This document shows positions 1 to 7,414 of a DNA stretch of 64,000 nt, piece by piece. Source of the DNA: Clostridia bacterium (lineage in GTDB: Bacteria; Bacillota; Clostridia; Oscillospirales; Acutalibacteraceae). Numbering within the stretch: the first letter of the stretch is position 1; every line of letters starts with the position of its first letter. The position numbers and the translations under genes were made by a program. The notes under the pieces are model-generated. The model did not search any database. It saw only the letters and a program-made list of their open reading frames with translations, and was not told where the DNA came from. The DNA lies in NCBI GenBank assembly GCA_017537365.1, contig JAFYKZ010000010.1:1-64000 (forward strand), given 5' to 3'.

Positions 1-272
1 ACAATCTTGGCACGATGCAACAGAACAAAGACCGATTTATCGGTGCTATCCGAAGATTTATGGAAATGCAAAAACTGACTGCACCGCTTCTTCGGGAACT
101 GATAGATGAGATAACGGTTTATGAAACCGAAGGTATTGGTAAAAACCGCAGTCAGAGGATTATGATCCATTACAAATTCATTGGGTATATTGAAATACCC
201 GAATGCGGAAGTAATTACAAGGCAGACACACGAAAAGGTGTAGCAGTAGAGTATATCACCAAATCCGCATAA
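1..272 (+). CDS. Large serine recombinase, C-terminal end only (DUF4368-like), cut by window edge
   Basis: The frame is open from the first bases of the window, so this is the tail of a longer gene that starts outside. The last 85 residues carry the pattern of the DUF4368 region at the C-terminus of many Firmicutes transposon-type large serine recombinases (ITVYETEGIGKNRSQR, then IHYKFIGYIEIPE). Such proteins cut and rejoin DNA to move integrative elements. The N-terminal catalytic and zinc-ribbon parts are not visible. The gene marks the right end of a mobile element lying mainly to the left of the window, and it is distinct from the complete recombinase at 10348. I am fairly sure of the family and cannot judge whether the gene is intact. 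Confidence 0.75.
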   Translation, partial: NLGTMQQNKDRFIGAIRRFMEMQKLTAPLLRELIDEITVYETEGIGKNRSQRIMIHYKFIGYIEIPECGSNYKADTRKGVAVEYITKSA

Positions 273-279
273 AACAAAA

Positions 280-300
280 GAGCAGGCTTAAAACCTGCTC
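280..300 (-). terminator. Hairpin, terminator-like on the minus strand
   Basis: A 7-bp stem (GAGCAGG/CCTGCTC) is followed on the minus strand by TTTTGTTTT. It lies just after the stop of the recombinase tail but lacks a T-run in that gene's direction. It would work better as a back-up stop for leftward transcription through tRNA-Pro. Confidence 0.5.
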
Positions 301-333
301 CATACATAACGAAGAAACTCGAAATTACAAAAA

Positions 334-373
334 ATCGAGTGTCCATAACTCAAATCCGTTATGAACACTCGAT
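334..373 (-). terminator. Rho-independent terminator of tRNA-Pro
   Basis: An inverted repeat of about 15 bp (ATCGAGTGT plus CATAAC and their complements) starts 2 bases after the encoded CCA of the tRNA. On the minus strand it is followed by a run of six T. This is a textbook intrinsic terminator for the tRNA transcript. Confidence 0.8.
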
Positions 374-374
374 A

Positions 375-450
375 TGGTCGAGGTGACAGGACTCGAACCT
401 GCGGCATCTAGTTCCCAAAACTAGCGCCCTACCAACTGGGCGACACCTCG
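375..450 (-). tRNA. tRNA-Pro (anticodon UGG)
   Basis: Read on the minus strand, the 76-nt gene has a 7-bp acceptor stem (CGAGGTG with CACCTCG), a GCCC/GGGC D-stem, a CTAGT/ACTAG anticodon stem with loop TTTGGGA (anticodon TGG), a normal T-arm with GGTTCGAGTCC, discriminator A, and an encoded CCA. It is followed directly by an intrinsic terminator. Its 5' half and the 7 bases upstream are repeated exactly at 622-666, where a strong promoter remains. The intact gene may therefore have been separated from its original promoter by 209 bp and rely on read-through or a weak local promoter. Confidence 0.95.
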
Positions 451-457
451 ATATTAA
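413..457. repeat. Direct repeat copy 1 (5' half of tRNA-Pro plus 7 bp upstream)
   Basis: These 45 bp, from the anticodon loop out through the tRNA 5' end, are identical to 622-666. An exact duplication ending inside an anticodon loop is what integration at a tRNA gene leaves behind, so this could be an attachment-site copy. Confidence 0.8.
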
Positions 458-621
458 GTTGTTTTTTGCGTCCAAAAACTGAAAAAATTTTCAATTGTGG
501 GACAAACTGTGGTCAAATTTAATTTTGACCGCTTTTTTGATTTTTGTGAAGTCTCGAAAACTGCATAAATAAAGGGTTTTCGGGGTGGTGTATAATTTTT
601 TGGGTTTTCGTTACTCACGGC
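458..621. other. 164-bp spacer between the tRNA-half repeats, no gene
   Basis: No coding sequence is visible. A hairpin at 511-530 (GGTCAAA/TTTGACC) is followed on the plus strand by GCTTTTTTG, so it resembles a rightward terminator. On the minus strand the same arm supplies a TTGACC that could be a weak -35 for tRNA-Pro, but I see no convincing -10. It may be the remains of an integrated element that has been lost. Confidence 0.4.
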
Positions 622-666
622 TCCCAAAACTAGCGCCCTACCAACTGGGCGACACCTCGATATTAA
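622..666. repeat. Direct repeat copy 2 (orphan 5' half of tRNA-Pro)
   Basis: This is an exact copy of 413-457. It breaks off in the anticodon loop and is followed by unrelated DNA, so it cannot make a tRNA. It keeps the native-looking upstream region, including the strong promoter at 711-739, which suggests that this copy is the original chromosomal 5' half. Confidence 0.8.
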
Positions 667-710
667 ATTTTTGCTATCTCGAAAACAATATTTTTCAAGG
701 CAACATGACT

Positions 711-739
711 ATTATAAATCAAAGAATGCAATTTGTCAA
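711..739 (-). promoter_or_regulatory. Consensus sigma-A promoter facing the orphan tRNA half
   Basis: On the minus strand, TTGACA (734-739) and TATAAT (711-716) are separated by 17 bp, a perfect housekeeping promoter. It fires through the orphan half at 622-666 toward the intact tRNA-Pro at 375-450. Confidence 0.8.
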
Positions 740-755
740 CTAAAAAAACAAAAAA

Positions 756-771
756 GCAGTAAATTTACTGC
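756..771 (-). terminator. Intrinsic terminator of the ruvX operon
   Basis: The palindrome GCAGTAAATTTACTGC is flanked by A-runs and T-runs, so it can stop transcription in both directions. It overlaps the stop codon of ruvX. Confidence 0.75.
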
Positions 772-1187
772 TTTTTGTTTTTTCTGAAATTCAAATAATC
801 CTCTAAAATTATAACTGCGGCAACGGCGTCTACCACTTCTTTTCGCTTTTTGCCTCTTGTATCGGTGAAATTAAGGGCGGTATGTGCTGAAACTGTGGTA
901 CACCGCTCGTCCCACATCACAACTTCCCTTTTCGAAACCTCTTTGATTTTCTCTGCAAGTTCACTGCATTCCTGCGCTCTAAAACCGAGCGAGCCATCCA
1001 TATTCTTCGGAAGTCCCACAACTATAAGCTCAGCCTGATAAATTTCTGCGGCGGCAGAAATTTTTTGCACTAATTTTTCGCTGTTATACTCATGAATTAC
1101 CTCTTTTGGAAAAGCAAAGCTTTCGCCCGAATCCGATACTGCTATACCTGTTCTGGCTTTACCTAAATCGACCGACATTATAATCAT
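765..1187 (-). CDS. ruvX: YqgF/RuvX family pre-16S rRNA nuclease (putative Holliday junction resolvase)
   Basis: This is a 140-residue RNase H-fold protein of normal family length. The metal-binding pattern is visible: Asp7 in VDLGKARTGIA, WDERCTT at 92-98 and VDAVAA at 119-124. In bacteria the family processes the 5' end of 16S rRNA in the cytoplasm; a resolvase role was proposed earlier. The start ATG overlaps the stop of the upstream phosphatase by 4 bp and has a GAGGGGG ribosome site, so the two genes are translated together. The operon ends at the hairpin at 756-771. Identification is secure; the choice between rRNA and DNA substrate comes from family knowledge only. Confidence 0.92.
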   Translation of the reverse strand: MIIMSVDLGKARTGIAVSDSGESFAFPKEVIHEYNSEKLVQKISAAAEIYQAELIVVGLPKNMDGSLGFRAQECSELAEKIKEVSKREVVMWDERCTTVSAHTALNFTDTRGKKRKEVVDAVAAVIILEDYLNFRKNKKQ

Positions 1188-1852
1188 TTTGCATTCCCCC
1201 TCATAAAAGAAGCGAGCCTGGTTTTTCGGTTAACAAACTCCTCAGGCAAATGCGAATAATCATTAAAGTAAACCAAATTAGCCTTAAAATCATCATCAAA
1301 CTCAATGAGCATAACCGCCGTATTTTCACTCCAACTTATATCTTTAAGTTTGTTTATATCATTTTCAATTAAACGGCAAACAAGACAACGAATAACACCG
1401 CCATGAGAGGAAGCGGCAATAGTTTTACCTTTATTATCTCGAGCTATTTTGCATACAGTTTCCCAAATGCGCTCATAAGCATGACGCATAGGCTCGCCGC
1501 CCTCTGGAGCAAAATCTTGAGGGTGATTATCCCAAGCATCTGCCAAACCTTCTATTGAATTAAATGCTTCTGCAAAAGGTTTACCCTCAACAACTCCTCC
1601 ATGAAGCTCGATTAACCCATCACAAGTTTCAACCTCTAAATTCCTGTCGCCAACAACTGCTACAGCAGTTTTAACCGCGCGGATTAAAGGACTTGAATAA
1701 ACCTTATCAATATGAACTTCTGAAAATCTTTTCTTTAAAAATTCTAATTGCTTAGCGCCTAATTCACTAACATCAAGGTCGGTTGACCCCTGAAAAATAC
1801 GCATCACATTCCCCATCGCTTCACAATGGCGAATTAAATAAAATCTTGTCAT
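1184..1852 (-). CDS. Histidine phosphatase family protein (phosphoglycerate mutase superfamily)
   Basis: A 222-residue enzyme with the phosphohistidine motif near its N-terminus (RHCEAMGN, where most members have RHGE) and the second catalytic His in ASSHGGVIR. It probably removes phosphate from a small metabolite; the substrate cannot be read from sequence. An upstream in-frame ATG at 1897 is rejected because it lies inside a good promoter (-35 at 1892-1897, -10 at 1869-1874). The chosen ATG at 1852 comes about 10 bases after the expected transcription start, with GGTGG upstream. It overlaps ruvX by 4 bp, so the two form an operon. Confidence 0.85.
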   Translation of the reverse strand: MTRFYLIRHCEAMGNVMRIFQGSTDLDVSELGAKQLEFLKKRFSEVHIDKVYSSPLIRAVKTAVAVVGDRNLEVETCDGLIELHGGVVEGKPFAEAFNSIEGLADAWDNHPQDFAPEGGEPMRHAYERIWETVCKIARDNKGKTIAASSHGGVIRCLVCRLIENDINKLKDISWSENTAVMLIEFDDDFKANLVYFNDYSHLPEEFVNRKTRLASFMRGNAK

Positions 1853-1868
1853 AAAACCACCGAGAAAC

Positions 1869-1897
1869 ATTATACCATTTAAAGTCCGAAAAAGCAA
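1869..1897 (-). promoter_or_regulatory. Promoter of the phosphatase-ruvX operon
   Basis: On the minus strand, TTGCTT (1892-1897) and TATAAT (1869-1874) are 17 bp apart. This places the transcript start just before the ATG at 1852 and rules out the longer reading frame start. Confidence 0.7.
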
Positions 1898-1907
1898 GGC
1901 GATTTAA

Positions 1908-2888
1908 TCAGACTGAAATTTCATTTTTTAGTTCTTTACCCTCAAAAAAGCTTTCTAAATTTTCCATTGTTGTTTCCGCAATTTTATTCAAAGCCTCACG
2001 TGTTAAAAATGCTTGGTGAGAAGTTACAATAACATTAGGCATTGAAATGAGGGTTGATAATGTATCATCCTTTATAATTTCATCCGAAAAATCTTCAAAG
2101 AAAACCTCGGTCTCCTCCTCATAAACATCAAGACCTGCCGCACCTATTTTACCTGATTTCAACCCCGCAATAACATCGGCAGTATCAACCAATTTGCCAC
2201 GTGAAGTATTAATTATAAAGACACCGTTTTTACATTTTTCAATAGTATTTTTATTTATAAGTTTATAATTTTCCTTAGATAACGGACAATGAAGCGATAT
2301 TATATCACTCTTTTTGAAAAGCTCGTCTAAATCAACATTTTTTCCGCAAAAATTCGAGTTTTTAAAAGGGTCATACCCCAAAATTTCCATACCGAAACCT
2401 CGGCATATTTCCGCCATAGCACATCCGATTTTTCCAGTTCCTATAATTCCTACTGTTTTACCATGCAAATCAAATCCTATCAGGCTTTCAAGTGAAAAAT
2501 TATGGTCTCTGGTTCTGATATATGCTCTGTGAAGCTTGCGGTTCAAGGTTAAAATCATACCCATTGTATGCTCGGCTATAGCATAAGGCGAGTACGCCGG
2601 CACATGACTTACTTTAACCTTACCCTTTGCCGCCTTTAAATCAACATTGTTATAACCTGAGCATCTGAGCGCAATATGACCGACGCCTAGCTCTGATAAT
2701 TCGTTTATAACCTCTTTATCAATACTGTCATTAACAAACACACAAACTGCATCCGCGCCCCGCGCCATACTAACTGTATCAATATTTAATTTATTCTCAA
2801 AAAACCTGATTTTTATATTTTCATTTTCAAATTTATTAAAGCTTTCTTTATCATAGGATTTGGTATCAAAAAAAGCAACTTTATTCAA
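1908..2888 (-). CDS. D-2-hydroxyacid dehydrogenase (D-lactate dehydrogenase-like)
   Basis: A 326-residue NAD-dependent enzyme of the D-lactate dehydrogenase group. The NAD-binding GTGKIG follows HGKTVGII. The catalytic set is present: Arg in INTSRG, Glu in LDVYEEE, His in TSHQAF. It would interconvert a 2-oxoacid such as pyruvate and the D-hydroxyacid, which fits a fermenter. The start is taken as TTG at 2888, because the GTG nine bases earlier is part of the ribosome site AAGGGTG. The gene is divergent from the EIIC-like gene at 3029, and the 130-bp gap holds a repeated ATTATTAGTA motif. The exact substrate is inferred. Confidence 0.85.
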   Translation of the reverse strand: MNKVAFFDTKSYDKESFNKFENENIKIRFFENKLNIDTVSMARGADAVCVFVNDSIDKEVINELSELGVGHIALRCSGYNNVDLKAAKGKVKVSHVPAYSPYAIAEHTMGMILTLNRKLHRAYIRTRDHNFSLESLIGFDLHGKTVGIIGTGKIGCAMAEICRGFGMEILGYDPFKNSNFCGKNVDLDELFKKSDIISLHCPLSKENYKLINKNTIEKCKNGVFIINTSRGKLVDTADVIAGLKSGKIGAAGLDVYEEETEVFFEDFSDEIIKDDTLSTLISMPNVIVTSHQAFLTREALNKIAETTMENLESFFEGKELKNEISV

Positions 2889-2920
2889 AAAAAACACCCT
2901 TTTTAAACTTAAATACTAAA

Positions 2921-2951
2921 TTATTATTAGTATTAACCTTTATTATTAGTA
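2921..2951. repeat. Tandem TTATTATTAGTA motif in the divergent promoter region
   Basis: Two identical 12-bp copies (2921-2932 and 2940-2951) lie 19 bp apart between the dehydrogenase and the EIIC-like gene. The spacing of nearly two helical turns would suit a regulator binding site; this is inference. Confidence 0.35.
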
Positions 2952-2960
2952 GATATACCA

Positions 2961-2989
2961 TTGAAAAAATAATTTTTTTAAATTATAAT
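2961..2989 (+). promoter_or_regulatory. Promoter of the EIIC-like / nth / NlpC operon
   Basis: TTGAAA (2961-2966) and TATAAT (2984-2989) are separated by 17 bp and face the gene at 3029. Confidence 0.7.
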
Positions 2990-3028
2990 AAATATAATTT
3001 AATTTTTTCTTTTGAAAGGATGTTTAAT

Positions 3029-4084
3029 ATGGTAAAGAAGTATTTAAACCGTCTTTTTATTGACGGTCTGTCAGGCATGGCTTACGGACTTTTTTCAACA
3101 CTTATTATCGGCACTATCATTTGCCAGATAGCAAGTATCGTTGGAAACAATATTGCAGGCGACTATTTGAATGCTATCGGCAATTTCGCAAAAACCATTA
3201 CGGGTGCCGGAATTGGCGTTGGTGTTGCTTGTAAATTAAAGTCCTCTCCCCTAACAACCGTTTCTGCGGCAGTTTGCGGTATGATTGGAGCTTTCCCAAG
3301 CATAGCAACCGAAAACTTTGCCATAGGAAAACCGGGCGAGCCTTTGGGCGCTTTTATCGCGGCTTATATTGCTATTGAAATCGGCGCGCTTATTGCAGGT
3401 AAAACTAAGGTTGACATAATACTCACTCCTCTTTCCTGTATTTTGGGCGGTTCAGCCGCAGGATTATTCGTAGGTCCTTATATTTCAACCGCTATGAAAT
3501 GGTTAGGCGAGCTTGTTAACATTAATGTTGAAGCATATCCTTTCTTTGGTGGTATGGCAATTTCAATTCTTATGGGTATAATCTTAACCCTACCTATTTC
3601 CTCTGCGGCAATCGGTGTTTCAATGGGAATCACAGGCTTGGCAGCGGGTGCTGCAACGGTTGGTTGTTGCGCAAATATGGTAGGCTTTGCGGTTATCAGC
3701 TACCGCGAAAACAAGGTTAGCGGACTTATCGCTCAGGGTGTTGGAACATCTATGCTTCAAGTTCCAAACCTAATGAAAAAACCTATTTTATGGTTGCCTC
3801 CTGTTATAACAAGTGCTATTTTAGGACCTGTTTCCTCGTGTCTTCTTAAAATGGTCAGCAACCCCGTAGGCTCAGGTATGGGCTCGGCAGGTCTTGTTGG
3901 TCAGTTTATGGCATACGAAAGCATGATGGCGACAGGAAAGCTCACCTCGGTTGTTGTTTTGCTTGAAATAATATTAATGCATTTCGTTCTCCCTGCTGTT
4001 ATTTCATTAGCTATCGCAGAGGGTATGCGCAAATTAAAGCTTATCAAACCGGGCGACTTAAAGTTGGAGAGCGCTAATGCGTAA
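3029..4084 (+). CDS. Putative PTS EIIC-like integral membrane protein
   Basis: A 351-residue, very hydrophobic protein with many membrane segments and glycine-rich turns (GAGIGVGVACKLKSSP, GGMAISILMGIILTLP). It looks like the EIIC-like family PTS_EIIC_2 (PF13303), whose members lack a linked EIIA/EIIB and are poorly understood. A sugar or small-molecule transport role is possible but not shown. The start is the ATG at 3029, eight bases after AAAGGA; the ATG at 3020 overlaps that ribosome site. The stop overlaps nth by 8 bp, so it leads a three-gene operon with nth and the NlpC-like gene. The family assignment is moderate. Confidence 0.6.
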   Translation: MVKKYLNRLFIDGLSGMAYGLFSTLIIGTIICQIASIVGNNIAGDYLNAIGNFAKTITGAGIGVGVACKLKSSPLTTVSAAVCGMIGAFPSIATENFAIGKPGEPLGAFIAAYIAIEIGALIAGKTKVDIILTPLSCILGGSAAGLFVGPYISTAMKWLGELVNINVEAYPFFGGMAISILMGIILTLPISSAAIGVSMGITGLAAGAATVGCCANMVGFAVISYRENKVSGLIAQGVGTSMLQVPNLMKKPILWLPPVITSAILGPVSSCLLKMVSNPVGSGMGSAGLVGQFMAYESMMATGKLTSVVVLLEIILMHFVLPAVISLAIAEGMRKLKLIKPGDLKLESANA

Positions 4085-4724
4085 AAAAGAACGCGCCGCC
4101 GAAGCGGTTTCAAGGCTCGAAAAGCTTTATCCCGATGCTATATGTTCGCTTGAATACACCGATGCGTTTGAGCTTCTTATCGCAACAAGACTTTCAGCGC
4201 AATGCACCGATAAGCGAGTTAATATGGTAACTCCCAATCTTTTCAAAGAGTTTCCAAACGCTGAAAGTATGGCAAAAGCGGATTTAAAAAGGGTTGAAGA
4301 ATTAATTAAAACCTGCGGTCTTTATAAAACCAAAGCAAAGGATTTAATCGGTATTGCAAAGGGAATTATAGATAATTTTGGCGGTAAAGTTCCTGATACT
4401 ATTGAAGAGCTTACCACCCTCCCCGGTGTTGGCAGAAAAACCGCCAATTTAGTTTGCGGAGATATTTATAAAAAGCCTGCCGTTGTTACCGATACTCATT
4501 TTATAAGAATCTGCAACCGATTAGGTTTTGTTGAAACAACCAATCCTTTAAAGGTTGAAAACGAAATGCGAAAGCTCTTAGACCCTCAAAAATCAAATGA
4601 TTTTTGCCATAGAACAGTGCTTTTTGGAAGAGACATTTGCAAAGCGCCAACTCCAAAATGTGAAAACTGCATTTTGGCGGACATTTGTCCTTCAGCTAAA
4701 AAATTAAAGAAACGAGAAAAATAA
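4077..4724 (+). CDS. nth: Endonuclease III (DNA glycosylase/AP lyase)
   Basis: A 215-residue base-excision repair enzyme that removes oxidised pyrimidines and cuts the abasic site. The helix-hairpin-helix LPGVGRKTANLV holds the catalytic Lys121, and the catalytic Asp139 is in TDTHFIRICNR. The C-terminal Cys188-x6-Cys195-x2-Cys198-x5-Cys204 binds the [4Fe-4S] cluster. The length is normal for the family. It overlaps the upstream membrane gene by 8 bp, and its stop codon touches the ATG of the next gene, so translation of all three is coupled. Confidence 0.97.
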   Translation: MRKKERAAEAVSRLEKLYPDAICSLEYTDAFELLIATRLSAQCTDKRVNMVTPNLFKEFPNAESMAKADLKRVEELIKTCGLYKTKAKDLIGIAKGIIDNFGGKVPDTIEELTTLPGVGRKTANLVCGDIYKKPAVVTDTHFIRICNRLGFVETTNPLKVENEMRKLLDPQKSNDFCHRTVLFGRDICKAPTPKCENCILADICPSAKKLKKREK

Positions 4725-6056
4725 ATGAAAATATTATTAATTATAAAGGATTTTATTATAACCCATAAAATAGTAACCTCTGTTGTGGCTTCGGTTTTAG
4801 CTTTAACCATTGGCACAACCTCGGCGGTTATCGTAATTAACACTAACAAAAATGAAAATAAAGACGATACCTCTTCGAAAACCTCTTCTGTAAGCAGTGT
4901 TGTGTCCGAGGTTGAAAGTGAGGAAGAAAGCGAGCCCGAAGAGTCCTCCGAGCCTGTATCCTCAGAGCAGAAACCTGCAACCTCTAAGCCTGTAACCTCA
5001 AAACCTGCGGTTCCTGCAACCACTCCCTCAAATAATTCTTATTCATACAGCACTAATACCGATATGGATATAGATAATAATGTGTTTATGGATTCCCTTA
5101 TTTATACAGGCTATAATATTAATAAACACCGCTCGGACGGTTTAATGTGGCAATATGTTTTGGCTTCTCAAAAGCGCGGCAAGGGTTGGCTTTCTAAGAT
5201 AAGCTATGCCGGAGGAAGCACAGGATACGAAACCGCAAACGGCAAACCGAATATTGCTCATTTTGAGCGCGGAGGTTTAGTTTGCGCTTCCTATGTAACC
5301 TATGTTTATTTCAATTATCTGCCGAATGTTGCAGGAATTGATACCTCCTCGCTAACCAGACCTGCCGACCCCAAACTTGCAAACTCATGGTATATCGCGG
5401 CTCAAGACTGGGTTAAAAAAGGTTATTCAAAATATATTGATTTCACCTATAATGTAACCGGTTCAGGCTTTATTAACTTCAAAGCAAAGGAATCTATCCC
5501 GATTGGCTCTATTATTTGTATGAGCGATGCCAGAAGACCCGGCAGTACCGCTTGCAGCCATGTATCAATTTATGCCGGCTATAAAAACGGTTATAACTGG
5601 GTTTACCATGTTGGCAACGAAAATGGACCTGAATTTTGCGCTATTGAGCGTATGCACTTCGGTCCTGACCCGCAATTGCCTTTAAAGGTTATAACAACCC
5701 CTGCAAATATCAGAATGTCTGCTTTATTAGAGATTTCGGTTACTGATGATAGCGGAAAACCTATGAGCAATGTTAAATTAAGCCTTAAAAATACTAAAAG
5801 CGGTAAAATCAAGGATTTAGGAAGCACAAATGCCAGCGGTAAGGTTACAGTTTCTAACCTGATTTACGGAAGCTATACCCTAACCCAGACAACACCCACA
5901 GGTTATACCTGCTCTGCTCCATCGCAAAATATAACCCTAACCGCTAAGAATAATAGCTATAATAAATATTCTTTTAAAAATACTAAGATAGTGGTTGAAG
6001 AATCAAAACCCGAATCAGAATCGGAAATCACTTCCGAAACTCCTTTGACGGAATAA
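4725..6056 (+). CDS. Secreted or membrane-anchored NlpC/P60-like protein with Cna-B/SpaA-like domain
   Basis: A 443-residue protein with a hydrophobic N-terminal segment (about 14-38), a Ser/Glu/Pro-rich linker (about 45-105), a cysteine-peptidase-like domain, and a C-terminal Cna-B-like beta domain (about 338-415). The peptidase domain shows a Cys in GGLVCASYVTY (Cys187) and a His in CSHVSIYAG (His279), as in NlpC/P60 cell-wall hydrolases. It probably cuts peptidoglycan stem peptides outside the membrane. The ATG directly follows the nth stop codon, so translation is coupled, and a strong terminator follows. Pairing a wall enzyme with nth is odd functionally and may just reflect operon packing. 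No LPXTG motif is visible. Confidence 0.7.
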   Translation: MKILLIIKDFIITHKIVTSVVASVLALTIGTTSAVIVINTNKNENKDDTSSKTSSVSSVVSEVESEEESEPEESSEPVSSEQKPATSKPVTSKPAVPATTPSNNSYSYSTNTDMDIDNNVFMDSLIYTGYNINKHRSDGLMWQYVLASQKRGKGWLSKISYAGGSTGYETANGKPNIAHFERGGLVCASYVTYVYFNYLPNVAGIDTSSLTRPADPKLANSWYIAAQDWVKKGYSKYIDFTYNVTGSGFINFKAKESIPIGSIICMSDARRPGSTACSHVSIYAGYKNGYNWVYHVGNENGPEFCAIERMHFGPDPQLPLKVITTPANIRMSALLEISVTDDSGKPMSNVKLSLKNTKSGKIKDLGSTNASGKVTVSNLIYGSYTLTQTTPTGYTCSAPSQNITLTAKNNSYNKYSFKNTKIVVEESKPESESEITSETPLTE

Positions 6057-6060
6057 ACTT

Positions 6061-6088
6061 AAACGGTGCCAATTGGCACCGTTTTTTT
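6061..6088 (+). terminator. Intrinsic terminator after the NlpC-like gene
   Basis: The stem ACGGTGCC/GGCACCGT with a short loop is followed by a run of T. Confidence 0.9.
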
Positions 6089-6095
6089 AAATTTA

Positions 6096-6124
6096 TTGAC
6101 ATATTAAATCGTTAATGATAAAAT
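6096..6124 (+). promoter_or_regulatory. Promoter of fucO
   Basis: TTGACA (6096-6101) and TAAAAT (6119-6124) are separated by 17 bp. They sit right after the previous terminator and about 40 bp before the fucO ATG. Confidence 0.75.
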
Positions 6125-6162
6125 AGTATCAAAGATAAATTTTGAAAGGTGTGTCTTTAAAA

Positions 6163-7308
6163 ATGAATAAATTTATGTTAAACGAAACCTCTTACCATGG
6201 TGCAGGCGCTATTAATGCAATCCCCGATGAAATCAAAAATCGCGGATTTAAAAAGGCATTTGTAACTTCTGACCCCGACCTCGTAAAGTTCGGTATTGTT
6301 AAAAAGGTTACCGATTTGCTTGATGCTGCTAATATCGAGTATTCTCTTTATACCGATATTAAAGCCAACCCAACAATCGAGAATGTTCAACACGGTGTTG
6401 AAGAATTCAAGGCTTCGGGTGCTGATTGTATCGTAGCTATCGGCGGCGGTTCTGCTATGGATACCTCTAAGGCTATCGGTATTATTATAACCAACCCCGA
6501 ATTTGCTGATGTTCGCTCATTAGAGGGCGTTGCTCCAACCAAAAATCCTTGCGTTCCGATTATCGCAGTTCCAACTACCGCAGGTACCGCAGCAGAGGTT
6601 ACTATTAACTATGTTATCACCGATGTTGAGAAAAAGCGCAAATTCGTTTGTGTTGACGGTCATGATATTCCTGTTGTTGCAGTTGTTGACCCTGATATGA
6701 TGAACTCTATGCCTGCTGCTTTAACCGCTGCTACCGGTATGGACGCTTTAACTCACGCTATTGAAGGCTATATCACCAAGGGTGCTTGGGAATTATCTGA
6801 TATGTTCCATATCAAAGCTATCGAGATTATCGCTCGTTCTCTTCGCGGCGCAGTTGCTAACACCGCAGAAGGCAGAGAGGGTATGGCTCTCGGTCAATAT
6901 GTTGCAGGTATGGGCTTCTCTAATGTAGGCCTCGGTGTTGACCACTCTATGGCTCACACTCTTTCCGCTTATTACGATACTCCTCACGGTAAGGCTTGCG
7001 CTATCTTGCTTCCCACCATTATGGCTTTCAATGCTGATTACACAGGCGAAAAATATAAGGATATCGCAATCGCCATGGGTGTTGAGGGCGTTGAGAATAT
7101 GACTCAGGCTGAGTACCGCAACGCTGCTGTTGAAGCTGTTCGCAAGCTCGCAGAGGATGTTGGTATCCCCACAACCTTAAAGGGTATTGTTGATGAAAAA
7201 GATATTCCTCAGCTTGCTGCTGATGCTTATGCAGACGCTTGCCGTCCAGGTAACCCAAGAGAAGTTAGCGAAGCAGAAATTGCAGACCTTTACAGAAGTC
7301 TTATGTAA
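6163..7308 (+). CDS. fucO: Lactaldehyde reductase (iron-dependent alcohol dehydrogenase)
   Basis: A 381-residue group III alcohol dehydrogenase, matching the FucO length of about 382. The NAD site is in AIGGGSAMDTSK. The iron-binding set is present: Asp and His in GMDALTHAIEGY, and two His in DHSMAHTLSAYYDTPHGKA. It reduces lactaldehyde to 1,2-propanediol, the end step of anaerobic fucose or rhamnose use. The ATG at 6163 is chosen because it follows AAAGGTG; an upstream TTG overlaps that site. The codons are rich in GCT/GTT/ATC, unlike the AT-rich neighbours, which suggests high expression. It has its own promoter and terminator and no fuc/rha genes nearby. Confidence 0.92.
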   Translation: MNKFMLNETSYHGAGAINAIPDEIKNRGFKKAFVTSDPDLVKFGIVKKVTDLLDAANIEYSLYTDIKANPTIENVQHGVEEFKASGADCIVAIGGGSAMDTSKAIGIIITNPEFADVRSLEGVAPTKNPCVPIIAVPTTAGTAAEVTINYVITDVEKKRKFVCVDGHDIPVVAVVDPDMMNSMPAALTAATGMDALTHAIEGYITKGAWELSDMFHIKAIEIIARSLRGAVANTAEGREGMALGQYVAGMGFSNVGLGVDHSMAHTLSAYYDTPHGKACAILLPTIMAFNADYTGEKYKDIAIAMGVEGVENMTQAEYRNAAVEAVRKLAEDVGIPTTLKGIVDEKDIPQLAADAYADACRPGNPREVSEAEIADLYRSLM

Positions 7309-7336
7309 TTAATATTTAATATTTAACATATTAAAA

Positions 7337-7365
7337 CAGGCGCACCCACGGGTGCGCCTGTTTTT
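7337..7365 (+). terminator. Intrinsic terminator of fucO
   Basis: A strong GC-rich stem (CAGGCGCACC/GGTGCGCCTG) is followed by TTTTT. Confidence 0.92.
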
Positions 7366-7377
7366 GCTAAAATTAAC

Positions 7378-7406
7378 GGGAGGGCACAGAGACCCTCCCC
7401 TACAAT
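7378..7406. repeat. Short dispersed palindromic repeat (GGGAGGG...CCCTCCCCTAC type)
   Basis: A small palindrome with GGGAGGG and CCCTCCC arms ends in CCTACAAT. A related unit with the same CCCTACAAT tail lies at 8022-8048. Such units are scattered through many Clostridia genomes between genes; no function is established. Confidence 0.5.
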
Positions 7407-7414
7407 ATAATAAA

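Noticed and set aside
413-666. Two complete tRNA-Pro genes
   Set aside because: The second copy ends in the anticodon loop and has no 3' half, so it cannot fold as a tRNA.
850-1038. Open frame on the plus strand opposite ruvX
   Set aside because: It is the shadow of a well-identified gene and has no ribosome site or family pattern.
1853-1897. Longer N-terminus for the histidine phosphatase
   Set aside because: The extra codons cover a TTGCTT/17/TATAAT promoter, and the family motif begins right after the ATG at 1852.
4586-5023. 145-residue Ser/Glu-rich minus-strand frame
   Set aside because: It lies opposite nth and the Ser/Pro/Glu linker of the NlpC-like gene; the composition is a mirror of that low-complexity linker.
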